NCBI GenBank assembly: GCA_002105175.1
Contig: MCGE01000001.1
Span: 3,534,001-3,598,000 of the forward strand
Direction: 5' to 3'
DNA length: 64,000 nucleotides
Source of the DNA: Absidia repens
Taxonomy: Eukaryota > Mucoromycota > Mucoromycetes > Mucorales > Cunninghamellaceae
Within the stretch, counting starts at the first letter, position 1. Each line of letters begins with the position of its first letter. Below, piece by piece: positions 11,990 through 37,920 of the stretch. A program made the position numbers and the translations under genes. The notes beneath the pieces are model-generated. The model had not been told where the DNA came from. It was given only the letters and a program-made list of their open reading frames with translations, and made no database searches.

Positions 11990-12417
11990 TTATCAAAAAG
12001 AATATATGATATAAACAAAGAAAGAGAGAGAAATTAGTGCTGGCTGGTAGTGTGTGGGCTATTTTTAACCACCGACCGAGATCCGTTCTTTTTTTTTTTT
12101 TTGTGGTCTGTATCAAGGTTTATACTTACCGTTAATGGTTTTATTTGCACAACTTTCATATTAAGAAGGTAAAAAAAAGCAGCATTTTTATGTTTCAAAA
12201 CTGGCAACACATCTATGACTATTTATTTGTGTGTGTGTTTTTTCCTTCAATTCGTTTTGATTGTAAAAAGGTAGATTTTTGTCTTGCGAAACCGACAACA
12301 AAAGTCCGAATTGCATATTTTTATTTTTTTTATTTTCCCATAAACCAAAGCGTTAAAAAGAAAAAAAACGTTTTTACTTCTTTTCTTTTTTCCCGCACAT
12401 TTTTTACAACTAACAAA
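11990..12417. other. Divergent promoter region
   Basis: About 430 bp shared by the J-protein (minus) and the GFA-domain gene (plus). It contains T runs (around 12090-12102 and 12326-12335) and pyrimidine-rich sequence ending in ACTAACAAA before the plus-strand ATG. Short open frames here are chance. Confidence 0.5.
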
Positions 12418-12932
12418 ATGGAATTAAAAGGCTCTTGTCATTGTGGAAAGGCGACTTTTTCGGTCAAGTCTCATACTCCTGCTCCGGTAATATTACATAA
12501 AAGCTAAAGTTAGAAATCATTGATTGTACCTAATGTCAGGCTTTCTTTATATAGTTTATGCGTTGTTACTGGTACATATAGTATTTTCGATATGTTTAAA
12601 AATAAAGAAACTAACCGACCTTCTTTTATTGTTTTTAGTTCAATCTGTCGTAAAACCAATGGCGGAGGGGGCTATTGTATTAATATCATGGGCATGGTAA
12701 GGTTAAAAGTAAAAGGTCTATCTGTCATTCCATGAAATGCTGATTTTTTGTTTTTTTTATTGTCAATGTTGATGACAGTACAAAACCCTGAAGGTGAATG
12801 GTGAAGAACATTTACGGTAAGAAACCAATACATAGTGAAACAAAAATTATCATGTGTGCATTAATGTTTTATTTTTACTTTCTTCGGTTAGAACTTATCA
12901 AGCTGTCCGTGATAAGGCGACTGGTGAACTCT

Positions 12933-12975
<43 letters not shown>

Positions 12976-13302
12976 GAAGTAATAGGATTATATGCTCATA
13001 ATGGATGGTATTCTGTTAATTATTATCATTGTTATAGTGGTAATATTCGATACTTTTGTGGGGAATGTGGCAGTCACCTTTATGCCTATGATAGAAAGTA
13101 TGCGGAATATGTATATCCGGTGGCATCATGCATCGATACGCCTCTTCCGGAATTGGATTCTTCTTCGGATGTGTATCATATTCTTACAAAGGACAAGGCA
13201 AACTGGGTGATGATTCCAAAGGGAGCTCAGCATACTTTTGATGAGTATCCTGATCTCTCCTTGGAAGACTGGCATATCAAGACAAAACGATTAGTTGATT
13301 AG
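12418..13302 (+). CDS. GFA/CENP-V domain zinc protein
   Basis: Six exons: 12418-12486, 12555-12571 (17 nt), 12639-12696, 12779-12816, 12892-12933 and 13038-13302 (489 nt, 162 aa). The GFA fold is marked by CHCG near residue 7, CYCSICRKT across the micro-exon, and YFCGECGSHLY. These cysteines bind zinc in the family founded by glutathione-dependent formaldehyde-activating enzyme and shared with CENP-V. Many members have no proven glutathione activity, so the substrate is open. The micro-exon is required: joining exon 1 directly to exon 3 breaks the frame and loses the C-x-C before SICR. The last intron carries an A run of about 40 nt; earlier AG acceptors there lead to a stop, so the acceptor at 13036-13037 was chosen. 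Confidence 0.8.
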
Positions 13303-13487
13303 TATATATATATATATGCATATGTCTTTGCTGTGGTTTAGTAATAAAGAAAAGAAATGAATGTGAAAATCAGTGTGCAAGTGCGTATAATGCAAGTGTG
13401 GGAATAAGATGCTGTTTATGACCTGTTTATTTAAAAAAATCGGTTCGATGGGGAACCTTATTTCCTATTTCGGAGCAGGCGTTTTTT

Positions 13488-13500
13488 TATATATAAATAA
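13488..13500 (+). promoter_or_regulatory. TATA box of the fumarase gene
   Basis: A TATATATAAATAA stretch about 100 bp upstream of the fumarase ATG, followed by a pyrimidine-rich leader. Distance and sequence fit a core promoter; the initiation site itself cannot be seen. Confidence 0.5.
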
Positions 13501-13600
13501 AAAAATTGGCTGGGATTTTCTGAATCTGGGTTGTTTGTTGTCTTCTCTTTTTTAATTCCCCTCTCCCTTCTTTATTTCTTTTTTATTCAATACAGCAACA

Positions 13601-15554
13601 ATGACAGATTCTTTCCGTATTGAAAGCGATACCTTTGGTGAAATCAAAGTACCCGCCAACAAATTGTGGGGTGCACAAACACAAAGGTAGACCTTTATTA
13701 TAATATATTTTGTATCCCCCTTGACCAATGGTTGACTTTTCTGACTCGCATTCTTCTTTAGATCTTTAGAAAATTTTGAAATTGGTGGTATTGGTGAACG
13801 TATGCCTCTTGATCTCATCAAAGCCTTTGCCTATTTGAAGAAAGCTGCTGCTTTAGTCAATGTTGAATTTGGTTTGGATAAAGCTGTTTCTAACGCCATT
13901 GCTCAGGCCGCTGATGAAGTAAGTTTCACAAAAAAAAATGCATACAACTCACTCTCCACTCACCATTCTATCTTCATTAGATCATTGCTGGCAAGTTGGA
14001 TGATAACTTTCCTTTAGTTACATATCAAACTGGTAGTGGAACTCAATCTCAGTAAGTAAAGAAAAAGTGAATAATGCAACGGGTACGGTCAAAGAAAACA
14101 GTAGACTTGACGCGTTTTTTTTTTTTTTTTTTTTTTCATATGTATTCAGTATGAATGTCAACGAAGTTTTATCTAATCGTGCTATTGAAATACTTGGCGG
14201 GGAGCGTGGGAGCAAGACACCAGTCCACCCTAATGATCATGTTAATATGAGTCAATCGTCTAATGATTCGTAAGTATTTAGAAAATAACAACAACAAAAA
14301 AGCGGGAAAAAGCGGGGCAGCGACGGGGGGGGTGGAGATGGGGAAGCGAAGGATTGGCTGTCAGTGTGGCCTTTTGTGAAACAAACAATTAGCGAATGAC
14401 TGACGGAGATCGTCTTCTTCTGCTCATTTAGGTTCCCTACTGCTATGCATATTGCTGCCGTGGTTCAAGTTAACACAAAGCTGTTGCCTGCTCTCCGTTT
14501 GCTTCGTGATGCTTTAGATGCAAAGGCGAAGGAATTTGATTCTATTATCAAGATTGGTCGTACTCATTTACAAGACGCCACTCCTCTAACGCTTGGTCAA
14601 GAATTCTCGGGCTATGTTCAACAATTAACGTACGGAATACAACGCGTGGAAGGTTCTTTGGAACGGGTACATTATCTTGCTCAGGGTGGAACTGCTGTCG
14701 GTACTGGGTTAAATACTAGAAAAGGATTTGATGTCAAGATTGCGGATAAGGTCTCTGAATTGACTGGTTACCCATTCAAAACTGCTGTCAACAAGGTAAA
14801 GAATTCAAAGAGCGTGCGAGAAAACAAAGGCTAACGACTTTACCCCATTGCCATTTTTTTTTTTTTGATTTAGTTTGAAGCTCTTGCTTGTAACGATGCT
14901 CTCGTCGAATCTCATGGTGCCTTGAACACTGTCGCTGTCTCTCTTATGAAAATTGCAAATGATATCAGATATCTTGGCTCAGGACCTCGATGTGGCTATG
15001 GTGAATTGGAACTTAAGCCTACTGAACCTGGATCTTCCATCATGCCGGGCAAAGTGAACCCTACTCAATGTGAAGCCATGACCATGGTGTGTACCCAAGT
15101 GATGGGTAATAACACCACCATTACTATTGCTGGATCTAATGGTCAATTTGAGGTAAAAGTGAAAAAAAAGAATCATATATGAACATATATATATATTATA
15201 TATTTATACTTATCATCATTTATTGTAAATCAGCTCAATGTCTTCAAGCCAGTTATCATCCGAAACTATCTTCAATCTGTCCAAATTTTATCCGATGTAT
15301 GTAAATCCTTTACCAAGAACTGTGTTGTGGATATCAAGGCGAACAAGGAAAAGATCAATCAATTAATGAAGGAATCTCTGATGTTGGTGACGGCGTTAAA
15401 TGGACATATTGGTTACGACAAGAGCGCAAAGTGTGCCAAGAAGGCCCATGCTGAAGGGACCACCTTACGCCATGCCTCTTTGGAATTAGGCTACTTGACT
15501 CCCGAACAATTTGACGAATGGGTGGATCCATCGAAAATGTTGGGCCCTTCTTAG
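13601..15554 (+). CDS. FUM1: Class II fumarate hydratase (fumarase)
   Basis: Seven exons: 13601-13686, 13762-13918, 13981-14051, 14150-14269, 14432-14795, 14874-15152 and 15234-15554 (1398 nt, 465 aa). It interconverts fumarate and malate. Family blocks are intact: [61 protein letters not shown] and the signature [11 protein letters not shown] (319-329), which carries the catalytic serine loop. Length matches the mature enzyme. The frame starts at [18 protein letters not shown] with no room for a mitochondrial presequence, so this model is the cytosolic form. A TACAG lies 5 nt before the ATG after a long pyrimidine tract, so an upstream leader exon is possible, but I found no credible targeting exon. 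Confidence 0.95.
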
Positions 15555-15769
15555 TTTATATATAGTCTTTGATAGTGATGGGTATCAGCCCATTTTGCTT
15601 TTGTTTGCTGTTTGATTTTTTTCTAAATAAATTTTTTTCCTTTTTTTTATTTGTCTGTGCTACACTCAAATATTCAATTGGCGACACTTGACTTTTTGCA
15701 ACACGACTTTCTTACTCTTATTCTCCTTCTTATTATTATTGTTATTGTTATTGTTATTATAGATTCATC

Positions 15770-17276
15770 ATGTATCAACCTTTAGGAAATAATCAATATT
15801 ACGAAGGTGATAACCAATACGGATCTTCTGCAACAAACTCAAAGTCACCACCTCCTCTTCAGCATCCAGTGCCTCAACATCCTATTCCCAACTTTAATAG
15901 CGCCGCCAATTCCACACCGTCTCCTGGTTTCAGCCAACAACAACAACAACAGCAGCAGCAGCAGCATTATCAACAACAATACGTACCTCAACAACAGCAA
16001 TCTCATCAGCAAGGATATACACCTCAACAATATACACCATCAGGACAAACAAATGATGCGTTTTATTCCCAATTTAATCTAAACGATCCTACTGCACAGA
16101 TGGGGATGCACTTTGCTGGAAATGCAATGGCCCAAGGTACAGCTTATATGGAACGAAATGTAAGTATAGATATATATAAATATTGATAAATTAGTCTCTT
16201 CCACACCACTTCCTCTGACTATCCATTTACAGTTTAATCGCTGGGTCAATATGCCTGCGCTGAGGCATTATTTCAACGTCAACAACTTATATGTTGTGAA
16301 CAAACTCAAGCTATTGCTATTTCCTTGGCGGCACTCGGTATGTATATGGGAAAAGCGAATTGCAATTGTGGGGGGGGGATGGCGGCGATATCACTACTAC
16401 TACTGCTACTACTACTACTTCAAGTGATGTACATTTCTTCAACCACGTTAGCGCTCATACGCGATTTTTATTTATTTATCGATGCATAATAGTCTTGGAC
16501 TCGATCAATCAAGCGAACGGAAACTGGGCAAATGGACGGATATAAACCTCCAAGGGAAGATATCAACTCGCCTGATCTTTATATTCCTGGTATATGCCTG
16601 TGTGGGGATGGAAATGAACGTGACTTCAATCTAACCTATTTTTCTAATCTATTGTCAATATACAGTGATGGCAGTGGTTACTTATGTTTTGATGTGTGGT
16701 CTTGTAGCTGGACGACAAGGATCGTAAGTGACTATTTGTGATTGGATAAGAAAACACATCAAAAAATATAGGAACTCATGCTCACTTATTTGCTTCCACA
16801 AACAATAGATTTCATCCTGAAAAATTATACGTGTCTGGATCCACCTCGGTGGCTATCATATTTTTTGAAATCATGTTTACGCGACTGGGATGCTATTTTA
16901 TGAATATACCCTTTGAAGTCTCTATGATGGATTTGGTGGCCTATTATGGATATAAATTTGTCGGGATCATTGTGACAGATGTGGTGAAAATTCTAGGCGG
17001 ATCTGGTTGGGCCTCTTGGACTGTGTTTTTCTATACTGGTCTGAGTGTTGGCTTCTTTTTGGTAAGTGCCAGAATAATAATAAGGAAGTCCTTTTTTTTT
17101 TTTTAATATACTCATTCTATATTTTCATCCTATAGCTTCGATCTATGCGATATGTTATTTTGCCCGACTCTTCTGCTGGTCCTTCTACTCTGAATCCTCA
17201 ACGAAAACGACGCATGTGGTTCTTATTGATGATTGCTGCTCTGCAAATGGTTTACATGTTTTTCCTCACCAATTAG
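15770..17276 (+). CDS. YIF1: Yif1-like Golgi/ER membrane protein
   Basis: Six exons: 15770-16159, 16233-16337, 16493-16589, 16666-16723, 16809-17061 and 17136-17276 (1044 nt, 347 aa). The N-terminal 130 residues are cytosolic and Q/P/N-rich. The Yif1 core follows: FNRWVNMPALRHYFNVNNLY, KLKLLLFPWRH, PREDINSPDLYIPVMAVVTY and LVAGRQGSFHPEKLYVS, then about five membrane spans ending MVYMFFLTN. Yif1 pairs with Yip1 and binds Ypt-type Rab GTPases to support ER-Golgi vesicle transport. Splice sites were chosen to keep these blocks in frame. An AG sits just before the start context after a TTATTG-rich tract, as in the fumarase gene. Confidence 0.92.
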
Positions 17277-18416
17277 GGGCTTTCCATTATTATTATTATT
17301 TAGTTATATATAGATATACTACATATCCCTTATACTTATAGTGAAATTAGTTTAGTCTCTAGTCCCTGTCACATTTATCCCTTCTCTCACTTTCATCTTG
17401 ATTTATCTAATAAAAAATTGGAAATAAAAAATTTCAACGTTCTAATTGTGTTCTCGAAATACTTGTCTTTTTTGAATTCCTACATTGGAAACACTTGCAC
17501 AAATGCGTTGTCTCCTTAATTAATTATAGACTATGCAATTACATAATATCTCTGGTTAACAACCGAGCATCACTTTTTAGGCCTAATGATGAATGCAAAC
17601 TTATTCAGTTGCACACAGCAGAAGATGAATTTGATGTTCTTGGTCTCTTCACTTTTTTTTTTCTTTATTTTCTACCATTCATTGATGCTTTTGTATCATA
17701 TTGAAACAGAAACATGAGAATTGCGCTAGTGTCAGCCATTCAGTATAGTCATCATAAAAATCGTTGTTGCAATAAACACGGAAAAAATATTTGTTTTTTT
17801 GAAATTCAATTTTCACGAAGCTTACTTTGATTCTCTTTTTTAATTGACTGATATACATCTTGAACAGAAAGTCTTGGGATAATATTGAATATATAGGTTG
17901 GTTGTTCCTGCAGAACATATGCTGCAGGCGGAGATCGAATACACATCTACCCTAAGATGTTCATAGCCTCTTCTGTGTAATGGTAAACCCTCCGGTAGGT
18001 ACATCAAGTCATGAAAACTACTTTATTCTACATAAATACCACGTTTCGGATGATAGGTAATCCTAGCCGGTGGAGATGTCTGTATAGTGACTGAGGATTT
18101 AGAACTGGATTGATCAGGGGAAGTTCTATCAAAGGCGGGAGGGGAAAAACCTGGTGCTATGGTCGACTTGTCATACTTTTAATTCTGAGGTGGATCTCAA
18201 GCTCTTCTGAGCAGAGAAAAATGGCAATACATATATAAATATATATATATGACTATACCAAAAAGTGCAAAATAAATCGGTCGGATCCTGAAATTAACTG
18301 AGGGCATAAGGCTTTTTTCCCCTCTCCACATTTTTAAAATTTTATCTTTTTTTCCTTCGCACTTTTCTTTTCCTCTTCTTTACTACCACTGAACGATCTC
18401 ACGTGTATATGAAAAT
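17277..18416. other. Spacer between YIF1 and the ALFY-like gene
   Basis: AT-rich, with no exon or RNA gene I can support. Open frames at 17495-17704 (+) and 17679-17918 (-) lack compositional or motif support. The last 100 bp before 18417 are T/C-rich, as in other promoters here. Confidence 0.5.
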
Positions 18417-31940
<13,524 letters not shown>

Positions 31941-32700
31941 GGTAGTATGTTTAGTTATGTCATTTTATATTATTTGAAATAATTTGCTCTATGGGCGGTG
32001 TATTTTTAGTATATTCTTAGATTATTATGTGGAGCTGCTTTTTAGTTTTGAAATAAAAAACAATGTGTATGATATCAATGTGTCTCATGTTATGGGATTG
32101 GTGGGGTGTTTGGGGGAAAGAGATTGATTTATTCCTGTGATCATCAAAATAAAAACAATAAAAATGGGGATGATTTGGGTACGGCATAGTTCAGAAAGGA
32201 AACGTAAAGTAAACCTCGATTATTGCAATTTTTTGCAAAAGATTGAACTACTGTATGTCAGGGGAAAGGTCGCTGAAGTGTAATTCCTCCATATACTATT
32301 CCTACCATTGATCCTCTTATAAAGTGAAACGCAGAGGGAATATACTCGTAGTGTGACTTTTACACACAAATAGCCTTCTCTGACATCTAACTTGACCTCC
32401 ATCACTTTGAAACATCGGTCCACTCACACTGCTGGATCAATGTCTTTCCCTTTTAAACAACCAGTACTTAAACTCACCCCAAAGTGATTAGCATTAATAC
32501 TAGCCCCACCATTGGTACCATATATAACCCACCAAAAACGCGAAATGCAGAGGTGACAACAACAAAGTACTCTGTAGTGACCTTTTCTTTTTTCACAGAA
32601 ACACATGCTTTTTTTTTCTACGCAAAAATACACTCTATATACAAGCACGCCGGATTTTACTCGCAGATATACAATGCCCATTCAACGAGACAGTGAAAGG

Positions 32701-32990
32701 CATGAAAGAGATTAATAGCAAAAAGACAATACATGTTTAGTTTTTATCTATATATACAACATAAACTATGATAACCGACACAAAGTTAAGCTAATGACAC
32801 TATTCTAAGATCTAGGCTAATCTAATTGTGGTCAATTCCTGAATCCAAAATGAAAGGGCTTCCCTATGATGTTTGTTTTGCACTTTTTAAAAATGCCACT
32901 AAATAAAGTTCTAACACTAATCCTGGATCACCAGTACCCCAATGAGCCTTGCCATCATATCATTCAGACTTTTGATGAAGGAAAAGAAAA
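32701..32990 (-). repeat. Dispersed repeat, copy A
   Basis: Read on the minus strand, it shares with the 43.5-kb copy the start ATGATATGATGGCAAGGCTC, the core CCCTTTCATTTTGGATTYAG and the end CTCTTTCATG, with a C/T-rich tract on its 5' side. Similarity runs for at least 180 bp with small indels. No coding capacity seen; a SINE- or MITE-type element is the likeliest class. Confidence 0.7.
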
Positions 32991-33249
32991 GAAAGAAAAA
33001 ATCGGAGGCAAAAGAAAAAAATTAGAAAATCATGTGTACGGAGTTTAAATAGACACTACCTTTTTCAGCACACACACAAATGAATCGTAATCGAGGAGCG
33101 CTGAGCACGACAATTGGGCGCCAAGAGGGGTTGCCCACGAAAGTGCGCAATGGTGGAGGCTCCAATCCTATCCCATCAAAACCCACACTATAATAAAAAA
33201 CACTGACACCCAATGAATCGAAATATTTCTAAAGGTCCAGCGGAGCGCC

Positions 33250-33465
33250 AGAGTGTTTCTTAAAGCAATAAAAACAGATATATTTTAGTCATATGCAGAT
33301 ACAAACTACGGACAAACTCACACTAAACTAAACTAATGGTGGTTTCCAAATCCTGAAACCAAAATGAAAGGGTTTCCCCATGCATCCTGTAATCCCTGAT
33401 CTTAAGACGCCTCTAAACTATTCCTGACACTAATCTATGATCACCGTAATCTTAGAAAGAGAAGA
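33250..33465 (-). repeat. Dispersed repeat, copy B
   Basis: Same orientation as copy A and about 500 bp from it. On the minus strand it keeps GATTAGTGTCAGGAATAG-type sequence, then ATGGGGAAACCCTTTCATTT, and the CCACCATTAG block. More diverged than copies A and C. Confidence 0.65.
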
Positions 33466-33870
33466 AAAAAATGGAGGATTCTACCAAAATAAAAAAAAAA
33501 AAAAAAAAAAAAAAAAAGACCATCTGTCACTCCAACAAAATACATTATCATCGGGGAGAAGGGAATACGACAGTTTATTATACATACATATATCTATCTA
33601 TTAAAAAAAGTAAGACAGAAGGAGAATATTTTATTGTATTGTACAAATTGAATAAAAAGAAATAACGCATAAAAAGATGCGTTCAAAAAAGGGGAAGGGG
33701 ATATTTGCGATTGTGAGTGTGGTATATAATATATAACGAGAGACTAGTACAAAAAAAGGCAGATGAATAGAATATACAAAGGGATGAAGGGAGAGTAATC
33801 AAAGGGGAAGCGGGAGGGAGAGAAAGGGAGTTGGAATCAAATATCTTGGCAGAGAAGGGAATCTATCGTC

Positions 33871-33950
33871 TTAATACGTTTCGTTTTGATTAGGGCAGTC
33901 AGAAGTATTGTGTAATCCATGTTCATCGCAATTTTGACAAAACTATAATT

Positions 33951-33982
<32 letters not shown>

Positions 33983-36900
33983 GAAAAGAAAGAAATGAGT
34001 ACGAAGAACGGGTTTTATTTTGCCTATCTTCATCTTACCGGCCGTTCCAATTTGTCTTTGTTATCACCACCATTGCTGCTGCTGGACTCATTGAGCACAG
34101 TCTTGCAACTCAGCAAATCATGTCCAGATTGTTCACACAGTTCACAGTAAGGAGCATCTCCGGTTTTCAAGGTGGCGTTGGCTTTGCTGCTGGTGCTGGT
34201 GCTAGGAGGCATGTCTTTTTGTTAAGTTGATCCTTTTTCGCTGCGGCTTGTTCTTCCCGGAGCTCCATGATATCATCCCGTAGTCGACTGGCCGTCTTAC
34301 GTTCATTTTCCAATGCTTCCTCCAGATCTGCTTCCTTGAAGATCTTGGCTTCAATGATGCCTTCCAATTCAGTCACGTCACGGTTCAAGTTGCTGACTTC
34401 CCGTTGATGTTTGCGATCGGCTTCTTGTTGCTGGTCCTTGACTTGTTGTATTTCCGAGGCATGTTTGAGCAATAGTTTTTCCATGTGTCGTTTTGCTTCT
34501 GCCAATTGTTGGTCCAACCGCGTCATCTTTTCATCAGGGGTCATACTGTCATTGTCGCTACATGAGCTAGGTGGCGTAGGCAAATTTGGTCCTTCAGAAT
34601 GCAACTTTTCTACTTCATCCATCAGCTTGAGACATTCAGTTTCCATTTGCTTGTTGGCCTCCTTGAGTTTATCTTGATCTTGCACCAGCCGCTTGTTGTC
34701 CTTCTGGAGTCGTTTGACCAAAGCTTGCGTAGCTTCATCACCGCCAGTGGCGTCTTTCTTCACCGCTGCTGCTGCCGCCAATTCTGCACTTTCTTTTTGT
34801 TTCGTCAACATGGCATTTTGAGCTTCCAAGCGTTCCACTTCATCGCGCAGCATCTCCATATCCTTGGCTTGTTGTTGTTTCTCCTTGATCCAGCCGTCCA
34901 TGTCCGATGAGGAGCTACGCAATGATGTCAGTGTCGATTCCGCTTTGGCCAGGTCCGCATGGGCTTGCGTGAGTTCCCGATCCGTCTTTTCCTTGGCTTC
35001 GGTAAGTCGGCGTAGTTCCCCTTGTGTCTTCTTTTGTGCTTCCATCGCCGTTCGCACTTCATCCAAGTATCGTCCGCGTGACTGTAGTTGCTCGTCATAG
35101 TTGCCTTGAAGTTGTTGCACCTGTTCTTCCAGTTGTTGCTTTTCCAACCCGAGTTTGTCTGCCTGTTTCACTTGCTCTTCCAAGCGGTCTGCATGTTGTT
35201 TGAGCGATTGATGAGCTGCTTGTTCTGACGTGAGCTGCTGGTTGTGGCGTTCGATGGCTTCTTCCAGTCGTTGTCGTTCGCTGTCCCACACCTGTTTGAT
35301 GTTGTCCATCTGGTCGGTTTGATTGCTGGCATCCACAAGCTGGGCTATTTCATCTTTGAGCTTGGCGATCGTCTCTTCCCATTCTTTCCGTTCAGTATCA
35401 AACGCTTGCACCTTGAGCAGATGTTGTTGTTTCAATGCCTCCATTGTATGTTCAAACGTATCCAGTGCATCCGCGCCAGTCTTGACCAAATGAGCCTTCT
35501 CCAGTTCCAACGCCGACACCTTGTGCTGTTCGTCTTGCAAATTGGCATTGATAGTTTCCATGGCTACCCGATGAAGCTCGACAGAATTTTCGTAGAGTTC
35601 GATACTTTCCATACCAGCGACCTTGAGTTCATCGACCGTTTCTTCCAGGGCATGGATGCGTTTCTTGTAGTCGTCCACCGTGGCGGTTTCCTTGGCAAGA
35701 TGTTCTTTGGTAACGGCATGATCCCGCTTGATGCTGTCGAATTCTTCCTTGGTGACACATCCTTCATGGCCCACCCATTTCGCTTCCAGATCTTGGATTT
35801 CTTCGCGCAGTCGTTCCTTGTCACGATTGTGGCGTTCACCCTCCATGCGGACACGGCGAAGCTCCCGTTCCTTTTCTTCCACCAAGTTGCGATGCTGTTC
35901 GACTTGTTCCGAGAGGGTGGTCAAAAACATATCCTTGGCACGCATGGCATCCATCAGCGAGGTCATCTTGTCGTGCACTTCTTCCATTTCCATTTCCATT
36001 TGGCGTTGGCGTTCTTGCATTTCTTCAGGGTCTTGCGAGTAAAAATTGGCTGTGGTTTGCACTGTTCGCGAGGCAAGAGCAGCAGCGGCATTGGCTTCAG
36101 CAACGGCGACTTTTTGTTCCAGCTCTTGCACCTTGCTTTCCATTTGATTCTTGGCCTTGCGTGCATCGCCCAATGATGTCAAAAGTTCGTCTCGTTCCTT
36201 GATCAGTTCCGATTGTTCGGTTTCCAATTCAAACACCCGGTTTTCCAATTTCTTGATCGACGACCGCACCGTTTCCATATCAGACACCCACGCCTTTTGT
36301 TTGGTTTCATGGTCTTGCTTGATTTCTTCCACAATGGCCTTGTGTCCTTCCAGTGTAAAGTAGCTGTCCTTGTCTTCGTCATCCGCCATGGCCAACCCAT
36401 CTTCACCATCACCGTTGGTGTTCTTCTTGTTCATCTTCTTGAGCACCATCGACCTTTCCAAAATCTGTTCGGCTGTCTTGTTTTGAGTGTTTTCCAATTT
36501 CAAATACTTGTTTTCGGCTTCAAGGACTTCCACACGCAGTTGTAGTTGCTGTAACCGCATGGCGCCTTCATCTGGCGCTTGAGCAATGGCCTCGCCGAGC
36601 ATTCGTTCCAAACGAGCTTGCGAATCTTCATCATATTTGTTCGAGGAGGGTTGATAGTTGCTTGAAGTAGTGCTGGTGGAGGAAGGTGGAGCGAGTGGAG
36701 GTGAAGTAGCAGAAGTGGAGGCCAAGGACGAGGGCGTGTCAGTTGATTCAGACATGGCAAGATTAACAGGCACGGGAGTATCAGTAAGCATATGTTCATC
36801 AGAAATCACCAAACTATCTTCTTGAGCATAGTAATCGTCCATGTGTCCATGATGATTAGTGTGATGTTGCTGTTGAGTGGATGATGATAAATTGCCAGGA

Positions 36901-37920
36901 AGAGCAGCAGCGCTTGCAGAGGAAGATGTGGATGCTCTGCTGAGACGGCGTCGGTGACCAGTTGGGGTGGGTTGAGATCGTCTTGAGGTACTAGCAGAAG
37001 AGGAAGCTGTCGATAAACGAGATGAGGATGTACTTGGTGTTCGTGTGGCACGGCGTTGGGGTACTTGTTGTTGTTGCTGCTGTCTTTTTTGTGATAGTTG
37101 TGACGCTGTCAATCCAACATAACGTTCAGCCCTGGAGCCTTTGGTTACTCGTGTCACAGTATGGCCATTTGTTGAAGGTTGTGCAGTTGACGAGTAAGGT
37201 GAAGGTGGAGAAAGAGACCGAATAGACATATCATCACGATCAAGAGGTGCCACTTTACTTGCCATAACAAAAATACCAGTTTCAGGAGGACAGGAGAAGT
37301 ACCGTAACCTGTATTATATGTATGTAAATAAATAAAATCCAAAGAGATAAGTAAAAGAGACATAAAGGACAAATAGAAGAAGAAACTTACCCTTGAACAC
37401 AGCCATCATTTTTGCCAGTACCGACGATATCCAATTCAATACCAGCCCAGGTACCAGGCTTAAAACGAGTGACACCGATAAATTTGAGAGTACCAACAAT
37501 GTTCATAGAGTCAACCACTACACGTTCCCCAATATACAAACTAGAACCATCATCTTGGTAAGATTCCACCTTTTGTTGTTGCTGAGGCAAATGCTGTGGC
37601 GGGATTGGTGGTGGTTTAACAGAGAGTCGTTTTCGAGGCCCAGAAGGTTTTGGCGACGTGACAGAGTTACGAGGTGAAGTCATTGCTGTTTGATTTGAGC
37701 CAAAAGACGAAGAAGAGAATCGAGAAGAAGGTGAATCCAACTCTTCATAAGACGATATCGATGTCCTTGACATGCGTGAAGCAGATTTTGACGCCTTCAA
37801 CGGAGGTAGAGGAGGGTCATGGGTTTGTTTTTTTCGGCGCAAATCCAAGGAAGGCTGTCTTTTCAGAAGTTTTGTTGGAGGAGGGACACCGGTCGAGTTT
37901 GCACTTGGTAAGCGTGACAT
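33871..37920 (-). CDS. CLIP-170-like CAP-Gly microtubule plus-end protein
   Basis: Exons 37920-37391, 37308-34039 and 33942-33871; about 1290 aa if the frame is continuous. An S/P-rich basic N-terminus leads to one CAP-Gly domain (about 130-200) with the tubulin-tail motif GKNDG (169-173) and RYFSCPPETGIFV. About 800 residues of heptad-type coiled coil follow. The C-terminus has two zinc knuckles, YCELCEQSGHDLLSC (CX2CX4HX4C) and a second CX2CX5HX4C, then ends in ETY. CLIP-170 also ends in zinc knuckles and ETF, which bind CAP-Gly domains of partners or of itself. The role is tracking growing microtubule ends and dynein/dynactin recruitment. The coil and the first knuckle lie in different frames, joined at an A5 run (34216-34220): either one base is missing or an 86-nt intron (34300-34215) is spliced. 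Confidence 0.85.

Larger units (their letters stand above)
31941..33870. other. Convergent spacer between the ALFY-like and CLIP-like genes
   Basis: Holds the 3' ends of two convergent genes and two copies of a dispersed repeat (32701-32990 and 33250-33465, both minus). The sequence between them (33080-33240) is less AT-rich but shows no coding signal. An A run of about 27 lies near 33490-33517. No gene seen. Confidence 0.6.

Noticed and set aside
17940..18010. tRNA-like sequence (GTGTAATGGTAAACC and, on the other strand, GTATTCGATC)
   Set aside because: The two boxes lie on opposite strands and no acceptor or anticodon stem pairs; not a tRNA.
35244..36545. 310-aa plus-strand frame opposite the CLIP-like coiled coil
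   Set aside because: Antisense shadow of the GC-rich coiled-coil exon; no domain and a composition expected from reversed coil codons.
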